64,000 bases of DNA from Onchocerca lupi (lineage: Eukaryota > Nematoda > Chromadorea > Rhabditida > Onchocercidae): assembly GCA_028564675.1 (NCBI GenBank), contig JAOVVO010000008.1, positions 62,001 through 126,000 of the forward strand. The letters run 5' to 3'. Under the pieces are notes generated by a model, which was not told where the DNA came from, did no database searches, and was given only the letters and a program-made list of their open reading frames with translations. The translations under genes were made by a program, and so were the position numbers. Below, piece after piece: positions 13,601 through 25,900 of the stretch (position 1 is the first letter of the stretch; each line of letters opens with the position of its first letter).

Positions 13601-13978
13601 TCAGTTTAAAACTTGTGTTTACTAGAATTAATTCATTGATTAATCCATCAATAAAATTATGTCAAGACAGAGTCTTAGTTTGTTTAAAAATATTATGATT
13701 TATCGGGTAGAACTTTCGAAAACTTAAAACTCAATGATAACTTCTTTTTATACTTAATAAGTGATGGAAAAAAAAATCAATTAAAATTTTATCGAAATCA
13801 ACAATTCGCATTTTTCTCTGAAGAACATTATCTAATTTGTTGAAAGATAGCAGAGATTTCATAGAATTTTATAAATTTCATAATTTTAAAAAGCATTTTT
13901 AAATTTATTCTCAATTACTTTCATTACCTTTTCAACAGTATTAACAGCATCCCTCAACAATGCATTCATTTTCTTCAT
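10652..13978 (-). CDS. Coiled-coil protein resembling the TRIM B-box C-terminal (BBC) segment
   Basis: Eight exons fit in phase: 13978-13928, 13448-13353, 12578-12402, 12129-12055, 11878-11804, 11119-10955, 10835-10769, 10692-10652 (TGA), giving 248 residues from ATG 13978. Residues ~1-133 are charged and heptad-like: FDELCDRICKIRKDYKHRIE, then EWDLIFLQCVGRSFIEASTS. The spacing of FxxLxxxxxxRxxxL followed by an LxxxxxxC...A helix is like the BBC coiled coil that follows B-boxes in TRIM proteins. No RING, B-box, NHL or SPRY exon is visible around it. Residues ~134-213 are helical and less charged; the C-terminus is Ser/Glu-rich (SSASSDTEAASSE). The BBC reading is inference from pattern; the exon structure is well supported by phase. 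An upstream 5' exon cannot be excluded. The cellular role is unknown; a dimerising scaffold is one possibility. Confidence 0.65.
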
Positions 13979-16972
13979 GCTGATTATTCTAAATAATAGC
14001 TTACAGTAAGCATATTTAATTTATGAAGTTCTTCTTCAACTTTTTTTCATTAAAAAAAATTGTAATCAATTTCCGAAAAAAACGAATTTGAATGATAAAA
14101 ATGATAATGAAGATCATAATGATTTGAATAATAATGAATATTATCTGTTCTGTTTTATGTTCTTTGTGTCCAAGTTAAACGTAGAATTTAATTTTATGAG
14201 TTGATGTGTTCTGTTACTGCCGATGATTAGACCACGGATCGATTTAAAAAAAAAGAAAAAAAGACAGTTCAACATTTAGTATCAATTTGTTGCTTAACCT
14301 ATCGATGATAAAAAAAACTTCTATGTTAAAATATTTATTTGTGATCGATCTTTGATATGTAATCAGAAGATGTACTAATTTTTCTTGCTTTTTTTGATAA
14401 AAATGATTTGAGATTAAATAAAATAAGTAAATGGCATTCATTAGCGATGAAAATATATAAAATTTTGTCATTTTGTATGATATATTATTAATTAATGACA
14501 AATTTAGAAAAGTATTGTTAATTAACTAAGGATTTTAGACGAAATATTAGAATTTTCATGTTCAAATTTCCAGAAAATTCTAACCGAATATTGTAAAGAA
14601 ATCTAATAGTTGCTCTTTGAAATGTTCTTTAATTGGCGCTAGAACTTAAAAATGATTCTTCGATTATATTTTCCAACTTTTATATTATTAAATATGCAAA
14701 TTTCTTACGATTCATTCGAAATTGATTGATGCATTCTGAAATCCACTAGATAGAAGAATGTAACGGTCACCGAATGATAAAATATCACACAATCAACGAT
14801 TAGAAAGGTAATAATCAATCATTTTTTAATCAATAATTCTATGGTAACAAGAAAAATGATTAAGCAGAAATTTTCATATATTTTCTACAAATATTTTATT
14901 TCATTAGCACAATTATTTCTTGTTTACTTTCATACTATATCATCTTATTCTTTTCTTTTTTCATTTCTTACAAAATAATTGAAAAATAAAAAAAGAAAAA
15001 AAGACGATAATTATTATTGAATCTTATTTGTTTATGATAAAATTATGATATTTAATAGAAGAAATTCTTAAAGTATTTGAATACAATAGGTAATCAAATG
15101 AAGTAATAGTAGTATATCAAATACTCTTGCATTACTAAATCACTTCTGTGATAACGAATTATCAGCATCATATCTCATCTTGCCCAAATAATCGAAAGTG
15201 ATACGGTAGACATTTGTCTCTCCCCCTTTCTTCTTGGACGATTGAAGATGAATGATTGTCCTTGAGAAGTTATGGTACCACCCGTTCGTTACTATGGTAC
15301 CTATGTCACCTCCGCCTTCCTTGACCATCAGCCACGCCCGATAAAACGCAATATTAGCCACTTAGGGCAATTGTGCCAAAGGTTTGCGTGCTGCAACAAA
15401 TTTTCCAACATTTCCCTTTTCGCATTCTAAAACGATACGGTTGTGACGTCAACAGAATCGCTTAATTTATACGAAATTTTTTACCGATCCAAATAAAAAA
15501 AAGAAAAAAAAAAGGGATAAAAGAGAGGTAGGTAGGTATAGAAAGTGATAAGAAGCAGATTGTTTAGTTACAGTATTGATTAATAAGCAAGTAGCAATTC
15601 ATCATTTCAATTATCACTATTATTATCACAACAATAGCAATAATACTAACAGGAATAATAAGAAAAACAGAAACAATAAGCATTTTTTAGAACAATAACT
15701 TATTAAGAGTAACAGCAAGAACAACAATAACAAACCTTTTCCTGGCAGAAAATTTCGTCTTCCAAAGTAAGTTTATCACTTTATCACTTTATCATTTTTA
15801 TTTTGCTCTTACATTGAATTATTATTATTCTGATCATTAAATACCTATCAATTATTCAACGAAATGTTATATAGCGTGTTTCAGGACAGCCTTCATTGGC
15901 TAAAATGATAGATTTATCTGCATGTAACACGCAATTGCCATTAAACTATAATATATTTATTATCTGTAGTTTTTTTTTTCTTCCTTAGAATGCATGCAAT
16001 TTGCGTGCTAGTGTTATATTATCATAATTGTAGTGATAAGAATGATAATTCTTAAAAAATATCACTATTGTGACATTAATGGTGATATTTTTGTAACGAA
16101 TACAACAATAATTGTATTGGGAAATATAAGAAAGCAGTGCGATTAATTGTTTTGACAATAATTGTCAGACAATTAATTGTTCACCAATATTTTTTAATCA
16201 GAATATATTGATAATCAAACAAAAGAATGTTTTTACTCAAGATTTATTGAACAGAATACGATAGTTCTGCTAGTATTATTAGCCTATAATGATATTAATT
16301 AAAGTGTCTACTAAGGAATACCATAACTTAAAATCTGAGATTTTAAAATTAAAATCCAAAGTTGTTTGGGAAACTTTCAAGCATAGTTCTCAGTAGAATA
16401 GTAAGAATTACCAAGAATTCGTATATATAATCAATTATAAGTGAAGAAAGATAAAAGATTGAAAGTGTTTCGTTAAATAAATATCCCAATTTAATAATTA
16501 TAAAATAGAAATGCTTTGAAAAAAAAAACTGTCTAAATTGCTTATCAATTTCTATGATTATCTGGTTATTCAATTTCCAATTTTGAAGCAATCATAATCT
16601 AAACTTTAACGGTAATTCAAAATAAACTAGTGTATTTATCATTAACTGAATTGATTTACTCGCTTATTAAATATATAATCGATGTAAAATGATGATTTAA
16701 GTTAAAATTCACATAATTTTAACAAACAATAGCACTTTGCGTTAGTTTAATTTAGCTAAAAACTCATGGTTAATCTTAATAAGTTTAATCATTTAAATAA
16801 TAAAGTTTTTATTTTACAAAATTAAATTTCGAATCCAATCGTTAATGGCTCTCATAAAATATCTGACCTTTGCATCATCATCCTGTTCATCGAAGTAATG
16901 CATATGCATATGTTTATTAAGATTAATTTAAATACATTTCCAGATTTTAATTGTAAGTAATGCCTGGAAAAT
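13979..16972. other. Divergent intergenic region upstream of ahr-1
   Basis: It is mostly AT-rich unique sequence with degenerate AAC/AAT-type triplets around 15.60-15.73 kb. One GC-richer block (15.14-15.45 kb) is listed separately. It must contain the promoters of the coiled-coil gene and ahr-1, but no motif can be assigned with confidence. Confidence 0.6.
15140..15361 (-). pseudogene. Possible degraded fragment, weakly like eukaryotic DNA topoisomerase I
   Basis: A 73-codon open frame ends at 15140 and stands out by its base composition. Its end reads VYRITFDYLGKMRYDADNSL, which recalls the topoisomerase I core segment (E/T)FD(F/Y)LGKDSIRY with the DSI residues missing; GGDIGTIV and IIHL upstream fall roughly where that family has ADTVG and the Ile-Lys-Leu strand. 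The catalytic tyrosine region is not present. No flanking splice sites or further homologous exons were found. Similarity is short and judged by eye, so it may be chance or an unrelated lost gene. Confidence 0.22.
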
Positions 16973-19900
16973 ATGTACGCCAATAAACGACGACAACGAA
17001 ATTTTAAACGGTTTGCAATACTTTATTTTAAAATTTTTCCACATATAATTTCATTAATATATAGAAAAAAAAAATAAAATTACAACGAACAAAATTTTTA
17101 AGAATGCTTATATAATCAATAATTCGTTTCTTGTCTAAGTACTTTCTATAAATCTACAAATATAAATTGTGATAATGAAATCAGCAATGATACCATGGGA
17201 TATCAGTATACGAGTAGTTCGTGGATGGAGTTAAACTCTACGATAGAAGTTGTAAATGATGAAAAATTAATACAATGAAAAATATGAATAAGCATTTTGA
17301 CCAGATAGAATTAGATGATAGAAATCGATTGTAGAATAGATAAAAAATCAGGCAAACTGAATGATTAATTTTAGATGGTAAGGATGTGATATTTAAATTT
17401 GATTGCTCAAATAATTTTAAATTATATTAATGTTAGATAGATAAAAACATATAACTAAATTAGTAACAAGGCATTAAACGAGATTATGATCTGATGATTA
17501 TTGTTTCAATGAACTTGCTAAAGAATAGGCTGAATTTGTGTATGTTTTTTTGCTGTTATTATTATTATTATTATTATCATTAGTGATAATTAAAATATCG
17601 AAAATTAAGACTTGAAGTTCGAGATAGTCTTAGTGGTCAGATTACTGAGATTGTTAAGATAATAGAAGTATCTGAAGGGAGGAATAGTATGACAATATGA
17701 TGGACATGGCGTGCAATGATCTCGAGATAGAGGAGGGTTGAAATGGGACACAATTTTTGAACATCACGAAATATTGCCTGACTGATTGCAAAACCTCGAA
17801 AGCATCCACTATTATCATCATCATCAACCACTCAAGGCAATATTGTTATTGTAATTCTAGGTTCCTTCTTGTAATAGCAACAATAGTAATTGCAGCGATG
17901 AGTTATCGTTATTGTAACAGCAATAGTTATTGTCATAGTAAATCTTATCACAATAGCAATAGTAATTGTTGTTATAGCAATAATAATATCAGATTAATTG
18001 TTGTGTAGATATCAGTAAATAGTAATAATAATAAAAATATTCCTGTTGAAGGCAATTTTTTCTGACATTATGATAGCGTGAGACAATTACTTGACATATC
18101 TTCAATTTATAGCAATTTGGAATTTTTCAATTTTGAAATCTTTCTTTTTTTTTTTTTTTTTTGAATTCTTTCGGCATAATTATTAATATGCATATAGCAA
18201 AATTATGAATGTATTCTTTCGTATATCTTATAGAAATACTTTAAATTGATAATTGTTACTCTAACAAATCATTATAAGTGTATGTCTGAACAAGAATTAT
18301 TGCAATCGTTGAAAGATTTAAAATTCCATCTTTTTTTAAGTAACAGAAATCTTACTGATCGTCAAAAAATTGTGTGATAAATTTTTGTACAAAATGAAAA
18401 TTTATTAATAAAATTTACAAACAATAAATATAAGCAAATTAAATTGTCAATTAAGTCTTATTCATTTAATGCTACATAAATTACAATAGTGTTTAATTTT
18501 TGCGTCATTTTACTCTTCCAGACATAATTCAAATGTATTGTCGAATTATAGATAGTTCTTATTTAATGAAATTAAAAGTTCGTGAGCATAAAAATTTGGG
18601 CAAATGTTACTAAAAAGTTTTAAGTATTGAGAAATTTAAAAATGAAATATTAAATTAAATTGCACTGAAAGGAAAGGATAAATTGTTAATTTACGCTAAA
18701 AGGTACAAACTTTAAATGTGGAAAATAGCTGTGGAAATATTGTAGAGAGAGGATCAATCACTTATAAGTTTTAAAATTAATCATTTATAAGTTATAAAAT
18801 TAGTGAAAATAATGATATTATAATTTACGACCTGAATTATCAACTATATTGGCCAAAAGTTTTCCCAATTTCATAAATAATATGCAATATGGTGAGACAA
18901 ATTATGATTGTGGCCATAATTACTTTCTCATTCAAGCAAACTAATTATCCGAACACGTTCTACTGTAACTATAAAGAAAAGCTTTCTTGAACAGCAACCA
19001 CTTTAGGATCATAATTTTTATAGTTTCTAAGAAGGAAAAAGAAATTTTTGTCTTTCAAGAAAAGAATCTCGAATAATTACTTGCCGTCTGTTAGCTGTGG
19101 CACTTCAATCTAAGAAATCAAAAAAAAAAAAAAAAAAAAAAAATTAGATAATGATCGATAATTCTTGTGACTAATTTGTCTGGTTCATTTAATATGTTCA
19201 AAAGTAAGTTCTACATTATTTTTTTATTTTAACTTCATTTTTTATTTCTTCCGGAAATAAAAATTTATTCAATCTTTTTATTAAAATACCACGGGATTTT
19301 TTGGTTGACAGAATATCCTGCATTTTAAATCATATAATTTGAAATTAAATTTTAATCAAGCATTCATTTTTAAATTATGTTTGAAGTGACTATTTCATTT
19401 TTATTTTTTGCAATTTCTTTGTTGTTTTTTTATTATTTATCTTGATTTTACTCGAAAGTTAAATTCAATTCGGCATTATTTTATTTTTTTTATTTCATTT
19501 GTTTCCATCTTTTGAATAATTTCTTGACTTTTACTCCAATCTTTCAAATTTCTCACAAATTATCAGTGAGGAATACGCACAAAAACCGAAAAAAATTTGT
19601 TTAGAAAATTGATTTTTCAAAATGTCTGCAAATTTGCGGGAAATTATTATTCGTTTCGATTCAATTGATGTTAGCACGCTATGCTGCATGCATATTGCTG
19701 CTACTGCATTTCTTGTTTAGCTTTCAGAATGAAAGGGATTGAATGAGATGGAAAGGAAAGAAACGATATGTTAATTAATAATTAATTATCATGCCTATCA
19801 TCATCGTTCTACATTTTATTTTATCGACCATAAAATGCTTCTTCAATCTTCTTTAACAAAAATAGCAAGAGCAGCAGCTGTTGAATATTTCTACCGTATT

Positions 19901-22900
19901 CCTTAAAAGTCATAGAATGCTATAAAATAGTAATGATTTGATGGAGTATTCTCCAGACATGTTTGATGATAAATTTAAAATTCACCAGTAGATCAATCAA
20001 TATCCTCTTCTCACTCTATTGTTTATAATATTTATCATTGTCAATCGTTTGATTTATTCATCAAATTCTTAAATTATTCATTTTAATTTTATTAAAATCA
20101 AAACGAAAACAAAATTTGTCAACAGAAAAAAGCAAACAAATGTTTGCATGTAAACAGTTTACAAAAATTACTAAATCCAAAATTCGAAAACTTCAGAATC
20201 AGAATTTATAAAAGGAAATTAATTTTAGAATTGAAATAATGAGAAGTGGCATTTAGGATTAAGTTGTACAGAAATACTTTTTTTGTTGTTTTATTTCAGA
20301 ATTCGTGAAGCATCGAAACCTGGACTTGCGACCAATCCTAGCAAAAGGCATCGTGAACGATTGAACAGCGAGTTGGAAATTGTTGCTGCACTATTACCGT
20401 ATGAGCAAAGTGTTATTTCAAGGTCAATTTAAAATTTAAATTTTATTTCAATAAACCACAAACAATTGAAACTATTAAAATTTATTCCGGAAAATTGAAG
20501 TTAGTACATAAAACCGTTATATTTGATGCACAATTAAGTTATTGATCAATAAATTCAAATTAACTGCCACAACAAGTTATTTAAGTTCTAATTAAATCAG
20601 CATATTGAAAGTATAATGCTAGTTGAAGGAGAAGAAATGCTTAAAACTAGTTTACCTGGTACTAGAATTAATAATTTGATTAGTGATATCTTAGAATTAA
20701 GTATCGAATAAGACAGGCATTCCGGATGGAAATTTCGAGCTTCTTTTATGCAAGAGAGATATATCTATCATCATACTTTCATAAATTAATATGCTGAATT
20801 TAATTAGGGAACGTAAAAATACCGCATACTAGTAGTAAATTAAGAAAAAATTTTAATTAAAGTGATAAAATTTAAATAATTAAATATTTCTTTAAAAAAA
20901 GTTTAAGCAGTTTTAATTCGAGATTTGAGAATATTCCAAAATTTCCACTACCTAATTTTTAAAATTACTCCACTATTTTCCAACATTATTATTCATAAAT
21001 TGAAACATGGAGAATCAAAACATCTCCTTTATTTCATCATCAATAGCTGCATTAAAAAAATCAATTAGTTATTCCATATTGCAAGTTTTTTTGTTGAATT
21101 TCTATCAAAATCATTCTAATCTTTACATAATAATTAAAATGTAATAATTATTTAAAAATAATTACTTAAATTTAACAACTAATCAAGCTACTTGAAACAG
21201 TAGGAAAACTTGCTAGTAATTACATTATTGCCTTTTTTTATAATTTTATTATTTTTATTTTAAATATTAGATTGAAAATGTAAATTAGAAATGACTAATT
21301 ATTTTTTTAAATATTTCAGGCTGGACAAACTTAGCGTCTTACGATTAGCTGTTAGTTATCTACAAATCAAAGCACATTTTCAAGGTTAGCATATTCCATC
21401 TCTCATTTGTCTTATTCGTTTATCATTTATCATATTCCTTTTATCATTGTATTTAGATTACTTTACAATATTCATTCTGTCATTATCATACAACATTAAA
21501 ACTACAAAGGTGTAAAGTTGTCAAACTGCTACATCACATTGTATCTATCTCAAATATGACAAAACAAAAAAATCCATCCCAAATATTAGCATAAAGGAAG
21601 CACCGCTTCTGATAATGACGTAATTAATAGATGTTGACGACATGTGTTGACAACCGTATCTTTCCTTTCCTTTTCTTGATTTATTAAGTAAATAAAATCA
21701 ATCTTTCCTTGATTAATTAAGCAAATAAAATCAATCTTTCCTTGATTAATTAAGTAAATAAAATCTGTACAATAATGGCGTTTTTACTTTACCGTCAATT
21801 ATTCAACAAAATTTCCCGTACCGGTAATAGTTACGCAATACATGCAGAATGTAACTGGAACCACTGTTCATACTTTACCGTTAATTATTTTAACAAAATT
21901 TGCCGTGCAGGTAATAGTTACGCAATACATGCAAAATGTAACTGAAACCAACTCTTCACTATTTCCGTATGCTTTTTTCAACAATTTTACCTGCATCATT
22001 TGTTGTTTACGTACGTGAAGATTGTTGTACGTGAGAAGTGCTTCTAACGACAACGCAAACACTTTAAATTAGAACTGATAATTAAAAGTTAATAAGTTTT
22101 ATCTCATACGATTTCTTTGTTTGCATTATAGTCAAAATTACAATCCTCTTCTTTCACTTATCGTATCAGCTGTAGAAGTAAATTTGATAATTTAAATTGA
22201 CTAATAAAATATGATAAGAGTAAAAAAAGCGATAAAAGTCTAATGAGAAGATGTGTGACATGTTGCTGCTCGCAATGTGAATATGAATTTACTCGAACTA
22301 CCTGAAATTTTAACAAATAATTGATAAAATTCCCAATCAATTTTCTGACTAAAAAATCACTTAACATTTATTATACATTACGTACGGCAATAATAATTTT
22401 TTTCATTACTTTGTTCCAATTTATAATTATCTATTTCAGGTTTTATTTGAAATTAACAAATAAATCAATAATTTAAGGATAAATCAATAAAAATTTATGA
22501 ATAAAAAAGTGTATGTTCATCTTCGGAAAATTACATCCCATAGAATTTGTTCTCGGATCAAATTTTGGTATTTTGATAAAAACACCTGCTCTATATTTTG
22601 ATTCTTTCTAAGTAAATTGGTTGCTCAGTGAAGCATAGAAAAGATATGATGAAGCTTATGGTGATTTGAGGATATAATTAAGTATTTAATTACTAAATAT
22701 TGTATAATTTATACAATCCGTGTTAGCAATTTTCACACATTAATCATATGAAGCTTAGAAAATAAAATGATATAAGCAGAAGAAAAAATCACGTAATCTT
22801 TTGTAATTTAAAAAATTTTTTAATGCATTTTAAAACTAAAATAAATATTTTCACATGCTTTAACAAAATTATAATTAAATACATTGCACGCATTTCGGGA

Positions 22901-25900
22901 ATTGAACACTATTTTTATAGCAACAATCGATTGATAATCATCTACCCATTTCATCTTATTCAATTGATAAAAATTCATCGTATCATTGTGAGTAAATCTG
23001 AATATCAGTATAAAAATACTAAAAATTTTTTATTTAAATAAAGAAATGAAGCAAATTCAATTTATTATTTCCTGAAAATATTCAATTTCTTTTCTTTCTA
23101 ACAAATTTAAATTGTAATTTTCCCTCCCCATTTTTTTTTTTTTTTTTTTTTGGCAAATTTTGAAATGATTTGTATGAAAAGAAAAAGGATGAATTTTAAT
23201 GATATATTTCATCTTAGATTATATGAATGTTATATTGTCATACATATCATTCGGTACCTTATTATTAAATATTTCAATTTTTTTGTTTTATGCGAATATT
23301 TTGGCAGAGAATATTGAAAAATAATTCAAAATTATGGCAAATTTTATTAGATATTTTCTTTCTCAGTTCTTCTAAATTTCTAAATATTCCAAATTTAAAG
23401 ATTTTTTGAAAATTTCTATTTGAAATGGAACACTCCTACAATCCTTCTGCAAATGAAATTATTTTATACAATCAGTTGGTTACAGTATAAATAATTGTTT
23501 GAATATTTTCTTAGATATTATTAAACATTATTTAAATATCTGTTTTAGAAATTCTAATTATTAATATCGTTACTTAATAAGATCATTCATCAAGTATAAA
23601 AAATTATAATTTCAACTTGTAATTAACTACAATAATTAAATTTAAAATGAAAATTAGTAAAACTGTTTAATTTTGCAACTTTTGGTATATTCGAAAGTTC
23701 AATATATTATTTAACTTTTTACGGCATTTCGTTGCTTTTTCTTAATTACTCCTAATTATTTGACTAACATTAATTACTGCTACTGGTAATTAATTTTTTC
23801 ATGAACATATTTACCTCCTTATTATTAGCATTATTACAATTCATTTTACGAGTAATTACTGTTCCATAAAGAATCATTTAATATTAATTTTTGACGCTAT
23901 CTAATTAATTAGTTTATTTCATTTTTCAAAAGTAAACAATAGATATTCAAAGATTATTACTGGAATAGTTTTACTTATTTATGAAAAATTTCAATTTCTA
24001 TAAACAATAAGATATTGTATATATCATCACATACAATATAATCTCTTGTGTCAAATATTTTGACAGATATTCGACATTTGATTGAAGACCGAGAAAACTC
24101 GGGGAGTAAAGAAGGAGTAGAAGGAAAGGAAGAGTTTAATAGTAAATATTATGTTTAACCGGATTAAGCATTGAAAACATCAGTATTAGATGATGCATGT
24201 GTCAACAATGTGTCAAACAAGATTATCAGAATCTTTGTGATGATGACTGTTAGATAAAACCGGTAATTAAAAACAACTTTGATGACATTTAATGACATCA
24301 ACTTGACAAGAATGTGGTGGTACTTGAAATTCAAACAATACTGCGGGAAAAGGAGAAAGGGAAAGTTATCATTTCTTGTTTGATAATATTGTTTCCTTAT
24401 TTTATCATCTTTTTCATATTGCATGAGTGAAGTTGGTTTTTTAAAATTGTTTTCGTAAAATCTTATCTAAATTTTTTATCTTTCGAAATTGGTTTGAAAT
24501 ATTTTCTTTCACGAATACTATTTTGCATCATTTTTTGTCATTTTTTTTGTTCTTTTTCATTGTTGTATGAAAAATTTTGAATTTGTAATATTAGAAACAC
24601 CTGAAATTCTAAGTTTGTAAAAAACTATGAGATTTTTCTTTTGCCCCATTTATTTTATCACTTTTGAATTACTGATATCCAATATTAATTGATAAAATAC
24701 ATGATCAGAAAATTTTAATAAATAAATGATATATCGTAAATGTAATAATTGATTTGTTTTTTCATTTCAAATCAACTTAAGCATGCAATTAAAAACAATC
24801 ATGCGGTAATTTGGTGAAATTTTTTGAAAAAGTTTTAAGTAAAAAATTTTGAATGTCTTTCTTTTTTATGAATTGAAGTTTACCATAACGAAGAATCATT
24901 CTATGTTCTAAATATATTTTATAAGCTTACAGCACGCAATATACACTAACAAAATTGATTTCATCTTTAAAAAGCACTTAGAATCGATGAAAGAAATATT
25001 AGTTTGTCTTGAAGTTACTCTCAATAGCAAATATTTAAGGGATCGTCTTGAAAAAATAAATTTTATAAAGTTTTTGATTTAAATTCATTCAAATCTCTTC
25101 CATTTAATTAAAAATTTTCAACATTTATTCGTTTACAAACTTGAAATCCTGCTTATTGAATTTGTAAAACTTGCTTTGTATTTTCGAAATTATTAAAACT
25201 TTTGTTTGAAATTTTTCAATTCGATTAAATTTGTTTCAACTTTGATTTTAAAATTCATTTTTTTTTTGCTTTCTTTAAAATACAATTAGATTTATCAGTG
25301 CTCTAAATTCAATATTATCAAAGTTTGCAGTCGTTTTGCAAATTGTTAGAATTAAATTGAAATTTATATTAAATTCTGGGATTGATATTTTAAATTATTA
25401 GCAAAATTTCTAGCCTTTGCCATATTTGCTGTGTAAAAGTTGTTATTTCTTTTTATGAGGCTATTAACCACGTGAACTTGTTAAATTTAACACGTAAATG
25501 ACGTGAATTCAGCGTGCTTGCATCGATATATTGCGAATTTTCCGTTTGCATTCGCTCATAGCTATCCGTTTATTCCGACCAACGATACGGCAATCCTGTA
25601 TGGCGGCGGTGTTCCGACAGCCATTCATCATTCTTCCGGACAATCTCTTATCGATCCAAACGAGCATGATTTCGAAAGTATGGCTCTAAAGGTTGGTGGT
25701 TTGAACATTTCAATTTCAATATTTCAATTATAAAAGGAAATGATAATTAATTAAAGTCACGTTTTTTTAATTTGAAAAAATTCCGATTACCTATTGACAT
25801 TTTCCTCAATTTTAACTTCCATCTTCTATATGGATACTATTGTTTGACAATAAGTTAAACTCTTCCAATTTTAATTTTTTTTCTTTTTTTTGTTTTGGAA

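Noticed and set aside
17757..18008. 83-codon frame rich in Tyr, Asn, Ser and Cys in ahr-1 intron 1
   Set aside because: Explained by the degenerate CAATAGT/ATTGTTA repeat; no splice sites or similarity.
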